This document shows, one piece after another, positions 40,664-49,790 of a stretch of DNA of 64,000 bases (position 1 is the first letter of the stretch; the number at the start of each line of letters is the position of its first letter). The translations under genes were made by a program, and so were the position numbers. Under the pieces are notes generated by a model. That model did not search any database, had not been told where the DNA came from, and was given only the letters and a program-made list of their open reading frames with translations. Origin of the DNA: JALYGJ01 sp963781705 (lineage in GTDB: Bacteria > Chloroflexota > Limnocylindria > Limnocylindrales > CSP1-4); contig CAWAGP010000010.1 in NCBI GenBank assembly GCA_963781705.1, positions 372,001 through 436,000 on the forward strand, given 5' to 3'.

Positions 40664-42090
40664 CCTCGAACCGAACACGCGCCCCGCGGCGGCAGCTGGT
40701 CATGCAGTGGGTCGGCGTGGTCCTGATCGTCTGCGGCAGCCTGGTGCCGCTCGCTGCGCAGTGCCTGCCTTTGCTCGATGACTACCAGCCCGTGACGCAC
40801 ATCCTTGGCTGGGGCGGCGAGAAGCGCTATCTCATCCTGGCCGAGGATCCTGCGGAACTGCGCCCAACCGGCGGCTATATCGGCACCGTGGGCATCGTCG
40901 GCATTACGCACGGCAGCTTGTCTGAGCGTTCCTTCCAGGACGTCTATCACCTCGATCTTCAGCCCGGAGTGCCGTTCGTAGAGCCCCCGGTACCGCTGGC
41001 GAATCACCTACTCACCGGCGGGAGCAGTTGGCAGCTGGCCGACTCCAACTGGTCACCCGACTTTCCGACAGCCGCCCAGGAGGCGCTGCGGCTGTACACG
41101 CTCGAGTCGGGCGACAGCAACGTCGACGGGGTCGTCGCGCTCACGACCTTCGCCATCGACCGATTACTGGAGGTTACCGGCCCGGTCGAGGTGCCCGACT
41201 ACGGCGTGACCGTGCATGCCGGCGAGGTGACCATGACCACCCTCGCGCTCACGCGCGGGATCTCGACGCCGACCTCAGCGCGAAAGGCTTTTCTTGACGA
41301 GCTGGCGAACACGGTCATCGATCGCCTGAAGTCGTTGCCGGCAAGTGAGTGGCCGACCCTGCTGCAGGCCTTCACTGACATAGGCGACCAGCGCCTGATG
41401 CTGGTCTGGTTCAAGGATCCTGCGGCGCAGTCGCTCGTCGCGGACCGCCCGATGGGCGGGGCCGTCAGGCAGGATCCGGGCGACTACGTTTACGTGGTCG
41501 AGGCGAACCTCGCCCCAACCTCCAAGTACGACCTGGTTGTCGATCGCCGGGACTCACTCGACGTGACGCTGGCGCCGAACGGAGACGCCACCGACAGCCT
41601 GCGGCTCGACTGGATGAACAACGCCATGGACCCCGGCGAGCCCTATGCGTCCATCCGCTCCTATTCGACGAGCACGACCGGCATCTACGGCGCCTACGTT
41701 CGCGTGCTCACTCCAGGCGCCAGCCAGCTCTTGTCCGCGAGCGGCATGGCGCTTGATCCGGTCACCGCGGCCGAAAGCGTGGCGCCGGAGGTGGGTCGCA
41801 ACGCCTTCGGCAACTTCCTGCTCATGGCTCCCGGACCGTCCGATCTCACCTACCAATGGGCCACCCAGGCCGTCGCCACCCAGGCGTCGAATGGCGAGTG
41901 GACTTACACCCTCACCGTCCAGAAGCAGCCGGGGTTGCGGCCGATGCCGTTATCAGTGACCGTGGTGCCGCCGGAAGGCGCGACCATCGACTCTGTCTCT
42001 GCCGGTGCCACGGCAGCTGGCGGCGTGGTCACCTTGGCCACGACCCTGACCGAGGACGCGCAGCTCCAGGTTCGCTACCGGCTGCCGTGA
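40660..42090 (+). CDS. DUF4012 domain membrane/secreted protein
   Basis: 476 aa. An N-terminal helix (VMQWVGVVLIVCGSLVPLAA) is followed by the DUF4012 signature LILAEDPAELRPTGGYIGTVGIV and TTFAIDRLLEVTGPVEVPDYG. An Ig-like C-terminal end follows (LSVTVVPPEGATIDSVSAG). TTG 40660 overlaps the preceding stop; ATG 40702 is an alternative. DUF4012 proteins are uncharacterised but recur in surface-polysaccharide loci. It is convergent with the GH26-like gene 3 bp away. Confidence 0.85.
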   Translation: MTSNRTRAPRRQLVMQWVGVVLIVCGSLVPLAAQCLPLLDDYQPVTHILGWGGEKRYLILAEDPAELRPTGGYIGTVGIVGITHGSLSERSFQDVYHLDLQPGVPFVEPPVPLANHLLTGGSSWQLADSNWSPDFPTAAQEALRLYTLESGDSNVDGVVALTTFAIDRLLEVTGPVEVPDYGVTVHAGEVTMTTLALTRGISTPTSARKAFLDELANTVIDRLKSLPASEWPTLLQAFTDIGDQRLMLVWFKDPAAQSLVADRPMGGAVRQDPGDYVYVVEANLAPTSKYDLVVDRRDSLDVTLAPNGDATDSLRLDWMNNAMDPGEPYASIRSYSTSTTGIYGAYVRVLTPGASQLLSASGMALDPVTAAESVAPEVGRNAFGNFLLMAPGPSDLTYQWATQAVATQASNGEWTYTLTVQKQPGLRPMPLSVTVVPPEGATIDSVSAGATAAGGVVTLATTLTEDAQLQVRYRLP

Positions 42091-42093
42091 GGG

Positions 42094-43089
42094 TTAGGGG
42101 AGGGTCCCCTGGAATCCCTTCTTCGCGACGATCGCGCGGTAGGCGGTAAGAGTGCTCGAGGGGCTGTCGAGTCGCCAGTCGGGCTGATTTACGAAGCGCA
42201 TGTCGAGGTCGAAGTAGACCATCGCCACCAGCCGGGGCCACTTGGCGCGTACCTTGGGGTAGCCCGCAGAGATCCATGCCGCCTTGTTACAGCGACTGCA
42301 GCCTGGGACGTTGGCGGCGCCCATCTCGGCGGCGATGATCGGTTTCCTGCTCACGCGCATGAGCGCCCTCATCGAAGGCTTGAAGTTCACGACCATGCTC
42401 CGCCACGGCTGGTTGTTGTTGCTCCCCGACGGGCCCCAGTTGAAGGCCGTCAGGCCGACGTAGTCGACGTAGCTATTGCCGGGGTAGTAGGCGCGCAGGT
42501 GCGAGGCGCCGTAGATGCTCCACAGGAACTTGACATTGGTGGCGCCCACTGAGCTGAAGATGTTCCAGACGTGGCGCCAGGCCGCGACGAACTTGGCCGG
42601 GGTATTGGTGCAGCGGCTGGCGCCCCAGATGAACCAGTACCCGTTCATCTCGTGCGCGAAGCGCACGATCAGCCGGCCACCGTAGGCCTTGGCCGCCGTG
42701 GCCCAGTCGAGGATGTACGAGTCGTGGTCGCCGTTGATGATGTTGTCGAGCGACCAATGGCTGCAGTCGGTCTGATGCGCCGGGTCAATCGGCTCCCAGT
42801 TGACCATGGGCACGGTCGTGGGGTAGTGCGAGTGCAGGCTGTTCAGGAAGCTCGTCGGGAAGGCTCCGTCGCTGCCTCCCCAGTCGCTCCACACTGCCCA
42901 CAGGGCCGGTGCGCGGCCGACACTCTGCGTGTAGTCGTTGACTGCGGCCAGGGTCTGGCTGTCGGCCACTGCCACCGATACGCCCAGTGCGACCTTGCGG
43001 CCCCTGGCGTCCGTGGCCGGGGCCGACGCGGGAAGGACGATGGTCGCCGCGAGCAGCGCCACGGTCAGTAATCGGACGGTGTGTTTCAT
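42094..43089 (-). CDS. Secreted GH26-like glycoside hydrolase (1)
   Basis: 331 aa with a signal peptide (LLTVALLAATIVLPASAPA) and a TIM-barrel beta-mannanase-like domain. The acid/base Glu is E147 in RFAHEMNGYWFIWG and the nucleophile is E255 in PIIAAEMGAAN. PTTVPMVNWEP and VGATNVKFLWSIYG are family-like. It probably trims or degrades beta-1,3/1,4-linked glycan, perhaps the locus's own exopolysaccharide. It is a paralog of the gene at 47907. ATG 43089 is preferred over a start at 43131. Confidence 0.85.
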   Translation of the reverse strand: MKHTVRLLTVALLAATIVLPASAPATDARGRKVALGVSVAVADSQTLAAVNDYTQSVGRAPALWAVWSDWGGSDGAFPTSFLNSLHSHYPTTVPMVNWEPIDPAHQTDCSHWSLDNIINGDHDSYILDWATAAKAYGGRLIVRFAHEMNGYWFIWGASRCTNTPAKFVAAWRHVWNIFSSVGATNVKFLWSIYGASHLRAYYPGNSYVDYVGLTAFNWGPSGSNNNQPWRSMVVNFKPSMRALMRVSRKPIIAAEMGAANVPGCSRCNKAAWISAGYPKVRAKWPRLVAMVYFDLDMRFVNQPDWRLDSPSSTLTAYRAIVAKKGFQGTLP

Positions 43090-43187
43090 GTACCTGGTGT
43101 CCCCCTCGACGACAACACGATGGTGCTGCAAGTCAACCTATAGTCTCGTTCGCCGCGCCTTGCCGTGTCAATGTCGCCGGCTGACCG

Positions 43188-44345
43188 TCAGGAGGGCTCA
43201 CGCTCCCATGCCCCCACACGGCGCCGCGCCAGGACATTGAGCCAAGCCAGGGCAAAAGCCAGGTTGACCACGAGGATCGTCAGCGCGAAGCTGGTCAGGG
43301 GAACGTTCCGGCCAATTCGGTGGGCCAGGTAGCCCACCAGCGCGAGCAGCCCGCCCAGCACGATCAACCCGGCCGGCAGCAGGTAGGCCACGGATCGACC
43401 GTCGAGCCATAACGCGATGCCTCCGAGCACCGCCAGCATGGCGATGAACGGCGTCGCCCAACGCAGCAGCTTGTGCGACCAGATGGCCAGGAAGCTGCCC
43501 GGCCGGCGCCAGGGCGGGATGTGCAGGGACATGCGCAGGTTGGCCTCGATGCCCTGCGTCGCGATGCGCGTCCGGCCGGCAAACTGGTCCGCCAGCGACA
43601 CCGTGCCGCGATCGGTTCCCACTGCCCCGGGCGCGACGAGCACCAGTTTGCCCGATTCGCGCGCGATGAGCGGCAGCATCTGATCGAGCGATGCGTGCGC
43701 CGGCACCGGGCGGTAGATAGAGCGCCGAACGGCGAGCAGAGCACCGGTACCGGCCGACAGCCATCCGGCACGGCTTTCCCAGGCGCGCACCGCCAGCTCG
43801 TAGCGCCAGTACAGGCCCTCGTGACGGGCCGTGCTGGTGGCCTGTCCGTAGCGCCAGCTGAGAATGCCCGTCGTGCAACCCACGCGTGGATCGGAGAACG
43901 GCGCGACCAGCGCCGCCAGGCAGCCCGGGGCGAAGCGTGTCTCGATATCCGTCAGCACCACCACCTCGCCACGAGCCGCGTCGAAGACCGCCATCTGGGC
44001 CGCGGACTGACCGCTGCGCGGCAGGTCGAGCACCTTGATGCGCTCGTCCGTGGCGGCAAGCGACCGGGCGATCTGCCGGGTGGCGTCGGTTGAGCCGTCG
44101 GACGCGACGATGATCTCGATCGTGAACGGCGGCGCCTGCTCGAGGACGTTCGCCAGCCGCTGCCGGAGCTGGTCCGCTCCATCGTGGACTGCAACGCCGA
44201 CGCTGACGAGCGCCGGCCAGGCGCCCTCCTCCAGGCGAGCAGCCGGCCGGAGCCTCGCCCATGTTGCCGCCAGCAGCGGATAGCCGAAGTAGACCCACGT
44301 CAGCAGGGCCAGCGAGCCCCACAGGGCGAGCGGGGCGAGCCACAT
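43188..44345 (-). CDS. Processive-type family 2 glycosyltransferase, membrane
   Basis: 385 aa with an N-terminal helix (PLALWGSLALLTWVYFGYPLL), the GT-A domain (VSVGVAVHDGADQL, IIVASDGSTDATRQIA, VVLTDIETRFAPG) and four C-terminal helices. The metal motif is D-I-E and not D-x-D, and the QxxRW motif of processive synthases is replaced by QFAGRTRIATQG, common in this subgroup. It may extend an exopolysaccharide or hyaluronan-like backbone; the sugar is unknown. ATG 44345 precedes the first helix. Confidence 0.85.
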   Translation of the reverse strand: MWLAPLALWGSLALLTWVYFGYPLLAATWARLRPAARLEEGAWPALVSVGVAVHDGADQLRQRLANVLEQAPPFTIEIIVASDGSTDATRQIARSLAATDERIKVLDLPRSGQSAAQMAVFDAARGEVVVLTDIETRFAPGCLAALVAPFSDPRVGCTTGILSWRYGQATSTARHEGLYWRYELAVRAWESRAGWLSAGTGALLAVRRSIYRPVPAHASLDQMLPLIARESGKLVLVAPGAVGTDRGTVSLADQFAGRTRIATQGIEANLRMSLHIPPWRRPGSFLAIWSHKLLRWATPFIAMLAVLGGIALWLDGRSVAYLLPAGLIVLGGLLALVGYLAHRIGRNVPLTSFALTILVVNLAFALAWLNVLARRRVGAWEREPS

Positions 44346-44352
44346 CGCGGGG

Positions 44353-45530
44353 CTACGTAAACAACTGGGGGAATTGGCGGCTGAGCCACCCGATGAGCCG
44401 CGTCGCCTCGCGTTCCGCCGTGTGATCGGCGGCCCAGGCAAGACCACGATCGCGCAGCAGCGTTCGGGCAGCCGGGTCCATCAACAGGCCGCGCACTGCC
44501 TGGGCCAGCGCCTGCGCGTCGCCTGCGCGTACCAGCCGTCCACGGTCACCGCCGCCCAGCACCTGACCGATCGCACCCGTATCGGCGGCCACTATCGGCA
44601 GGCCCGCGGCCATTGCCTCGACGAGCACCTTGGGCACTTTGTCGGCCTGCGACGGGTGTACGAAGACATGGGCGTCACGCAGCATATCGAGGAACTCCCG
44701 CCGCTCGCCCACATAGCCGGCAAACCTGACGTGGCCCGGAGGCAGCTGCGCGACGGCCCGTTCGACGTTGGGTCGCTCAGGTCCGTCGCCGATGAGCGTG
44801 AGCGTCACGTCACAGCCTGATTGGAGCAGCAGCTGTATCGCCTCGACCAATACCGGCAGGCCCTTCTCGCCGGCCATCCGGCCGGCCCACGCGATCCGCC
44901 ACGGCGGCCCCTCACCAGCGGGCCGGATGGCGCGCGTGGCCGCCAGCTCTGTGCTGCTCACGATGCTGCTGAACAGTTCACCATCCAGGCGGACGAGCGG
45001 TCCGTGCCGCCCAGCCAGTTCGCTGACGCGCGTCATAGCCGGCGCCTATGGCCTGGGCGAGCCACTGCTGCGGCGCGGGCCGCGACTGCGCGCGCGCCAC
45101 GTCACTCACCCTGCCGGCGAGCCAGCCGAAATATGGAACATGTGCCCGCCGCGCCGCCGCCAGCGCAAGTAGCGCGTTGGACGCCGGCAGCCTGAGCCAG
45201 AGCAGGTCCGAATCTTCGATCGGTCCGGCTGATCGGGCGCCAGTTGCGTGCGGACATGTAACCCGCCCGCGCGACGTAGTCGGCGATGCCGGAAAACCAT
45301 GCGGTGGGTACGACCTCGAGCAGGTCCTGGTCGACAGGCCCAAGAGCTGGGTCCTTCTCCCCGGCCCTCAGTTGGCGGACCGGCACCAGGTAGCGCACAC
45401 GATCGAAAGCGCCCGCCGAAGCGACGGCTTCGACGAAGCGATGGAAGGTGGCCGACACGGGATGAATCGTGTTTGCAGCGGTACGAACAAACAAGCCGTC
45501 ATCGAGCACTGCCAGCCGGATTCCAGACAT
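44353..45530 (-). pseudogene. Family 4 glycosyltransferase, two frame breaks
   Basis: The C-terminal half (44353-45036) is intact: IAWAGRMAGEKGLPVLVEA, VRFAGYVGERREFLDMLRDAHVFVHPS and KVLVEAMAAGLPIVAADTGAIGQVLGG, the E-x7-E donor-binding motif of GT4. The N-terminal domain (starting SGIRLAVLDDGLFVR at 45530) is readable only with frame changes near 45240 and 45037. Joined, they give a normal ~390-aa protein. Located 13 bp after the flippase gene. Sequencing error is likely. Confidence 0.8.
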
Positions 45531-45543
45531 GTGGCGCGGCGGC

Positions 45544-46959
45544 TCAGGCGCGGCCCGCGGCGGGCTGCCGGAAGCGGCCACGCAACAGGGACGAGGCGCG
45601 CTTCACGTCTGAGCGCCGGACGAGCAGCGTCTGGCGCAGCCCCTGGCCCGACAATCGCTGGTAGAGGACGAGGATCACGGCGGCGGTGAAGGTATAGCTG
45701 ATCGTCGATGCGGCGGCCGCGCCGTTCATGCCGAACTGCGGGATCAGCAGCAGGTTGGCGCCGAGGTTGACAGCCAGGCCGGCAATCAGTACTGCCGTGA
45801 CGCGACCAGGAGCGCCCCACGCGATGAGCGGGTTCGATAGCACGGCGACGATGGTGTACGCGAGCACGCCGGGCAGCATGATCTGGAGAGCGGGGCCGGC
45901 GTCGCGGAAGGCCGTGCCGTAGAGGATCTCGACGAGGGCCGGCGCGACAAGCCACAGCGGAACGGCCACAACCACCATCAGCGCGAGGACGGTGCGGGTC
46001 ATGGCGCTGGCGATGGCGGCGCTTTCGGGGCCGCCGCGGACCGCCCGGCTGAACAGCACCAGCCCCACAGATGTGGGCAGATACCAGAGCGTTTCGGCCA
46101 GGCCCAGGGCAACCGAAAATACGCCGGTGGCGGCGACGCCCACCAGCGCGTTGAGCAGGAACGTGTTGGCGCGGAAGTGGAGGCGCTCGGCCAGCGTGCC
46201 AACCACGGTTCGCCCACCGAACGACAACTGCTGGATCAGTAGGCGAGAGCTGGCGTGAACGCCAACCATGCCGATGCGCGCCATCGCCCACACGATGCCC
46301 GCCACGGTGATCGCCAGTGCGGCCAGGTTGAGCGACAGGACCAGTTCGAGGTCGAGCCGGCTCAACAGCAGGAAGGCCACCAGCAGTACGACGAAGCTTG
46401 TCCGGCGGACGAAGCGCAGCACGTTGTAGGCAAGGACCCGCTGGCGGCCGAGCAGACCCACCAGGCCGATGCTGAAGGCGATCTCGCCCGGCAACGCGAG
46501 GGCGCCAAGCCACAGCTGCGCCGGGGTGAGCTCGGGCATGATCGGCGCGAGCAGGCCGGTGGGGGCATGGTCGGCCGTCCGTGGCCCGTAGAGGGCGATG
46601 ATCGCCAGCACGCCAAGGCCGCCCACCACCAGGGTCCAGAGGGCGACGTTGGCGAACGCGCGCCGCGCGACGTCGAGCGACCGCGCAGCAAATACGGCGA
46701 GTGATCGCTCCAGGCCCAGGCTGAGCACGAGTGCGCCCAGGCTGCCCAGGGTCAGGATGAGCACGAAGGCGCCCTTGCCCTCTGGTCCCAGGGCGCGGGC
46801 GAGGATGATGTCGCCCACCACCACTGCGGCGGTGAGCGCGAGGCGTCCGCCGAACGTCAGCAGGACGTCCCGGCCAACACCGCGCCGGGCATCGACCACC
46901 TCCTGGGCCAGGGCCGCTGGGTCGGTCGCCTCCTTCAGTTCAGTCGCGCCAGTTGCCAC
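45544..46959 (-). CDS. Polysaccharide flippase (Wzx/MurJ-like, MOP superfamily)
   Basis: 471 aa with about 12-14 membrane helices. The N-terminal GRDVLLTFGGRLALTAAVVVGDIILARALGPEGKG is typical of PST transporters (LARxLGPxGxG motif in loop 1). It would move undecaprenyl-linked repeat units to the outer face of the membrane. A basic cytoplasmic tail follows the last helix. It overlaps the upstream epimerase gene by 20 bp. Confidence 0.92.
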   Translation of the reverse strand: MATGATELKEATDPAALAQEVVDARRGVGRDVLLTFGGRLALTAAVVVGDIILARALGPEGKGAFVLILTLGSLGALVLSLGLERSLAVFAARSLDVARRAFANVALWTLVVGGLGVLAIIALYGPRTADHAPTGLLAPIMPELTPAQLWLGALALPGEIAFSIGLVGLLGRQRVLAYNVLRFVRRTSFVVLLVAFLLLSRLDLELVLSLNLAALAITVAGIVWAMARIGMVGVHASSRLLIQQLSFGGRTVVGTLAERLHFRANTFLLNALVGVAATGVFSVALGLAETLWYLPTSVGLVLFSRAVRGGPESAAIASAMTRTVLALMVVVAVPLWLVAPALVEILYGTAFRDAGPALQIMLPGVLAYTIVAVLSNPLIAWGAPGRVTAVLIAGLAVNLGANLLLIPQFGMNGAAAASTISYTFTAAVILVLYQRLSGQGLRQTLLVRRSDVKRASSLLRGRFRQPAAGRA

Positions 46960-47887
46960 GGAACCAGTCGAGTGTGTCGGCCAGCCCGTCGCGCAGGTTG
47001 ACTCGCGGCGAGTAGCCCAGCACCCGTTGGGCCTTCGAGATGTCGCTCACGTTGCGTGCCACGTCACCCAGGCTGGGCGGCTCATGACGAATTGGCACAT
47101 CACCGCCACCGGCCTCGAACAGCATTCGCGCCAGGGTGAGCAGGCTGGTTTCCTGGCCGGTACCCACCTGGAAGGTCTCGCCGGCAACCAGCTCGGCCGG
47201 TGCGTCCAGGCAGGCAAGCACGATCGCCGTCATGTCGGCGACATGCACGTAGTCACGCGTCTGCTGTCCGGTGCCCCTGATGGTCAACGGCCCGCCACGC
47301 AGGTAGGCCTTGACGAAAGCGGCGACGACGCTGCTCTTGTGCCCAGACCACGGACCGTAGGCGTTGGCGAAACGTAGCGCCACGCCCTCAAGCCCGTACG
47401 ACTGGTGGTAGGCGCGCAGGTAGGCTTCGATGGCCGCCTTGGCGGCGCCGTAGGGTGAAACGGGGAAGGGAACCAGGCCCTCGTGGGCGGGCGGCGGATG
47501 TCCGCCGATGACGGCGTTGGACGAGGCAAAGACGACCCGCTTGATACCCTGCTTGCGGGCCGCCTCGAGCAGCCCGAGCGAAGCATCGACGTTGATCGCG
47601 GAGTCTTCGAGCGGCTGGGCGATGGACTCGGGCACGCTCGCCTGCGCTGCCAGGTGGACGATCGCCGCGCAGCCTTCCAGCACCCGCTCAAAGGCGTCCG
47701 GTTGGCGGATATCAGCTTGCTCGATTTGTGCGCGCGTGTCCGCGACGTTGGCGAAACCGGCGGCAATGCCGGAGTCGAGGACCGTTACCTCGTCGCCACG
47801 GTCGAGCAGCGCCCGGGTGACCGCCGCACCCACGAATCCCGCGCCGCCGGTGACCAGATATCGACTGCCCAGACCGTCCTCCCGCAT
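46940..47887 (-). CDS. NAD-dependent nucleotide-sugar epimerase/dehydratase (extended SDR)
   Basis: 315 aa, GalE/UDP-glucose-epimerase-like. NAD motif TGGAGFVGAAV; HLAAQASVPESI; catalytic Ser in FASSNAVIGG (the usual SS(A/S)xYG is SSNAVIGG) and Tyr/Lys in YGAAKAAIE; sugar site NAYGPWSGHKSSVVAAF. C-terminal RVLGYSPRVNLRDGLADTLDWF. The product sugar cannot be told from sequence. A TAGACT box lies 6 nt before the ATG. It probably heads the transcript epimerase-flippase-GT4-GT2. Confidence 0.9.
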   Translation of the reverse strand: MREDGLGSRYLVTGGAGFVGAAVTRALLDRGDEVTVLDSGIAAGFANVADTRAQIEQADIRQPDAFERVLEGCAAIVHLAAQASVPESIAQPLEDSAINVDASLGLLEAARKQGIKRVVFASSNAVIGGHPPPAHEGLVPFPVSPYGAAKAAIEAYLRAYHQSYGLEGVALRFANAYGPWSGHKSSVVAAFVKAYLRGGPLTIRGTGQQTRDYVHVADMTAIVLACLDAPAELVAGETFQVGTGQETSLLTLARMLFEAGGGDVPIRHEPPSLGDVARNVSDISKAQRVLGYSPRVNLRDGLADTLDWFRGNWRD

Positions 47888-47893
47888 CGGCGC

Positions 47894-47899
47894 AGTCTA
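47894..47899 (-). promoter_or_regulatory. -10-like box TAGACT before the epimerase gene
   Basis: TAGACT on the minus strand, 6 nt before the ATG at 47887; a likely leaderless start for the polysaccharide transcript. Confidence 0.5.
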
Positions 47900-47906
47900 T
47901 TCGCGG

Positions 47907-49604
47907 TTAGTCGTCGTTAAGGATCGTGCCCACTCCCTGTGCCACGGCGATGGACGCCTTCGTAGCCCTGGACAGGTTGACGTAAAGGATCTCGTTCGGC
48001 TCCACGATCTTGTCGCTCTTGACGGTGATGACGATCCTGGCGCTGGTCTTGCCTTTCTTGATCGTCAGCGTGCCGTGCCTGGCGATGTAGTCCGAGCCGG
48101 CGGTGGCGGTGCCGTTGGCGGTGGCGTAGTGGACGGTCACCTTGGTGCTCGCCTTGTGCGACAGGGTCACGCGGAAGACGAGCCTGACTGTCCCATGCCT
48201 GCGGCTGCCCTCGCGCACGGAGGCGTTGCCGATCGAGATGGTGGCCCCGGGCTGGGGATCGTTGTCAACGATCGTGCCCACGCCCTGGCCATCGGCGATG
48301 GCGGCGTTGGACGGGCCGGACAGGTTGACGAAGAACGTCTGGGTCGGCTCATACACGCTGTCGTCGACGATGGGCACGTTGATCGTCTTGGACAGGTCGC
48401 CCGGGGAAAAGGTGAGCATGCCGCTGGTAGTGGTGTAGTCGGCCGGCGCAGTGGCGGTGTTGTCGGCGGTGGAGTAATTGACCGTGACGGTCTGGGCGCT
48501 GGCCTCGGAGAGTTTGACCGTGAAGGTCGCCGGGCCGGCGTTCTCGTGGACCGATACGTCGTTGATCGCGAGGGTCAACGGAGGCAGGCCCAACGTACCC
48601 TGAAACTCCGGCTGGGCGAGGATCGCGCGATACGCGGTCAGCGCGTCGGCCGGTGTCGTCAGCCGCCAATCTGCCTGGCCGGGGGACGTATCGACGTTGA
48701 AGTAGACGAGAGCGACGATGTCGGGGTAATTGGCATAGGCAGCCGCGTATCCGGCGCTGATCCAGGCCGCCTTGCTGCCGCCAACCGGATTGCTGCCCAT
48801 CTCGGCGACGATGATCGGCTTGTTGAACTTGCGTGCCTTTGTGACCAGGCCTGACAGGATCCTGTTCATGCTGTACCACGGCTGACCGTGCACGCCGGCC
48901 CAGTTGAGCGCCGTGAAGCCCACGTAGTCAACGTACGCAGCTCCCGGATATACAGCCGCGTTGGGCACGTACGGGCTCCACAGGAAGCGCACGTTGGTCG
49001 CGCCCTCGCCGCCCGGCCCGCGGAATATGTTCCAGATGTGTTGCCAGGCGGCGATGTAATTGGCCGCCGTGTTGCCGTTCCTGCCTACGCCCCAGGGAAA
49101 CCAGTTGCATTCCATCTCGTGCGCATAGCGGACCACGACCAGACCGCCGAACGCTTTGGCATCCTGGGCCCACTGCCTGATGTAAGCGTCGAAATTGCCG
49201 TCGATGATCTTCTGGTTGGTGAAGGTGGAGTCGTTGAGGTTGCCGGTGGTGACCGGTTGCCACCAGATCATCGGAGTGGCGCCGCGAGCGGCCACCTGTT
49301 GGGCGAGGGCCGTCGGGAACGCCGGGTTTGAGCCGCCCCAGTCGTTCCAGATCGTCCACAGCGCCGGGACATGACCGTCCACGGACGCGGTGAAGTTGTC
49401 CAGCGCGGTGGCGTCCCACGGGATCATCGCCACTCCCAGGGCCACCTTTCGCGCGTTGGCCGCCGGTGTGGCCACCGCTGGGGCAGAAGGAGGCGCCGCG
49501 CTGGCAAGCGCAACCGGGGCGCCGACTGCCGTGCTGCCAGTGCCGAGCACGAGCATGGCGCCGAGCAAGATCACCCGGGCGGCCCGGATGGACGTTGGTG
49601 GCAT
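47907..49604 (-). CDS. Secreted GH26-like hydrolase (2) with two Calx-beta domains
   Basis: 565 aa. A signal peptide (VILLGAMLVLGTGSTAVGA) is followed by a GH26-like barrel with acid/base E163 in RYAHEMECNWFPWG and nucleophile E268 in PIIVAEMGSN. Two Calx-beta modules follow (about 345-440 and 450-565), each with the ADYTTTSGMLTFSPG/DYIARHGTLTIKKG pattern and the closing GVGTIVDND/GVGTILNDD. The calcium-binding modules probably tether or orient the enzyme at the cell surface. It is a paralog of the single-domain enzyme at 42094. Confidence 0.88.
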   Translation of the reverse strand: MPPTSIRAARVILLGAMLVLGTGSTAVGAPVALASAAPPSAPAVATPAANARKVALGVAMIPWDATALDNFTASVDGHVPALWTIWNDWGGSNPAFPTALAQQVAARGATPMIWWQPVTTGNLNDSTFTNQKIIDGNFDAYIRQWAQDAKAFGGLVVVRYAHEMECNWFPWGVGRNGNTAANYIAAWQHIWNIFRGPGGEGATNVRFLWSPYVPNAAVYPGAAYVDYVGFTALNWAGVHGQPWYSMNRILSGLVTKARKFNKPIIVAEMGSNPVGGSKAAWISAGYAAAYANYPDIVALVYFNVDTSPGQADWRLTTPADALTAYRAILAQPEFQGTLGLPPLTLAINDVSVHENAGPATFTVKLSEASAQTVTVNYSTADNTATAPADYTTTSGMLTFSPGDLSKTINVPIVDDSVYEPTQTFFVNLSGPSNAAIADGQGVGTIVDNDPQPGATISIGNASVREGSRRHGTVRLVFRVTLSHKASTKVTVHYATANGTATAGSDYIARHGTLTIKKGKTSARIVITVKSDKIVEPNEILYVNLSRATKASIAVAQGVGTILNDD

Positions 49605-49790
49605 GGAAGGTGACCCCCTTGAGACCGGCCCTGAGCCTGACCGGGCGCCGCCAGTATCTCATTGGTCCGCGTGACCGCGACCCCCGCCCTACGATGGCGA
49701 CGGCTGGTACTAACGGTCAACTGCTCATCGAGGCATGAGGGGAGGGGCGAATACTCGCGCAGAAGCGACTGGTCGCGTTCACCGCGGTCC

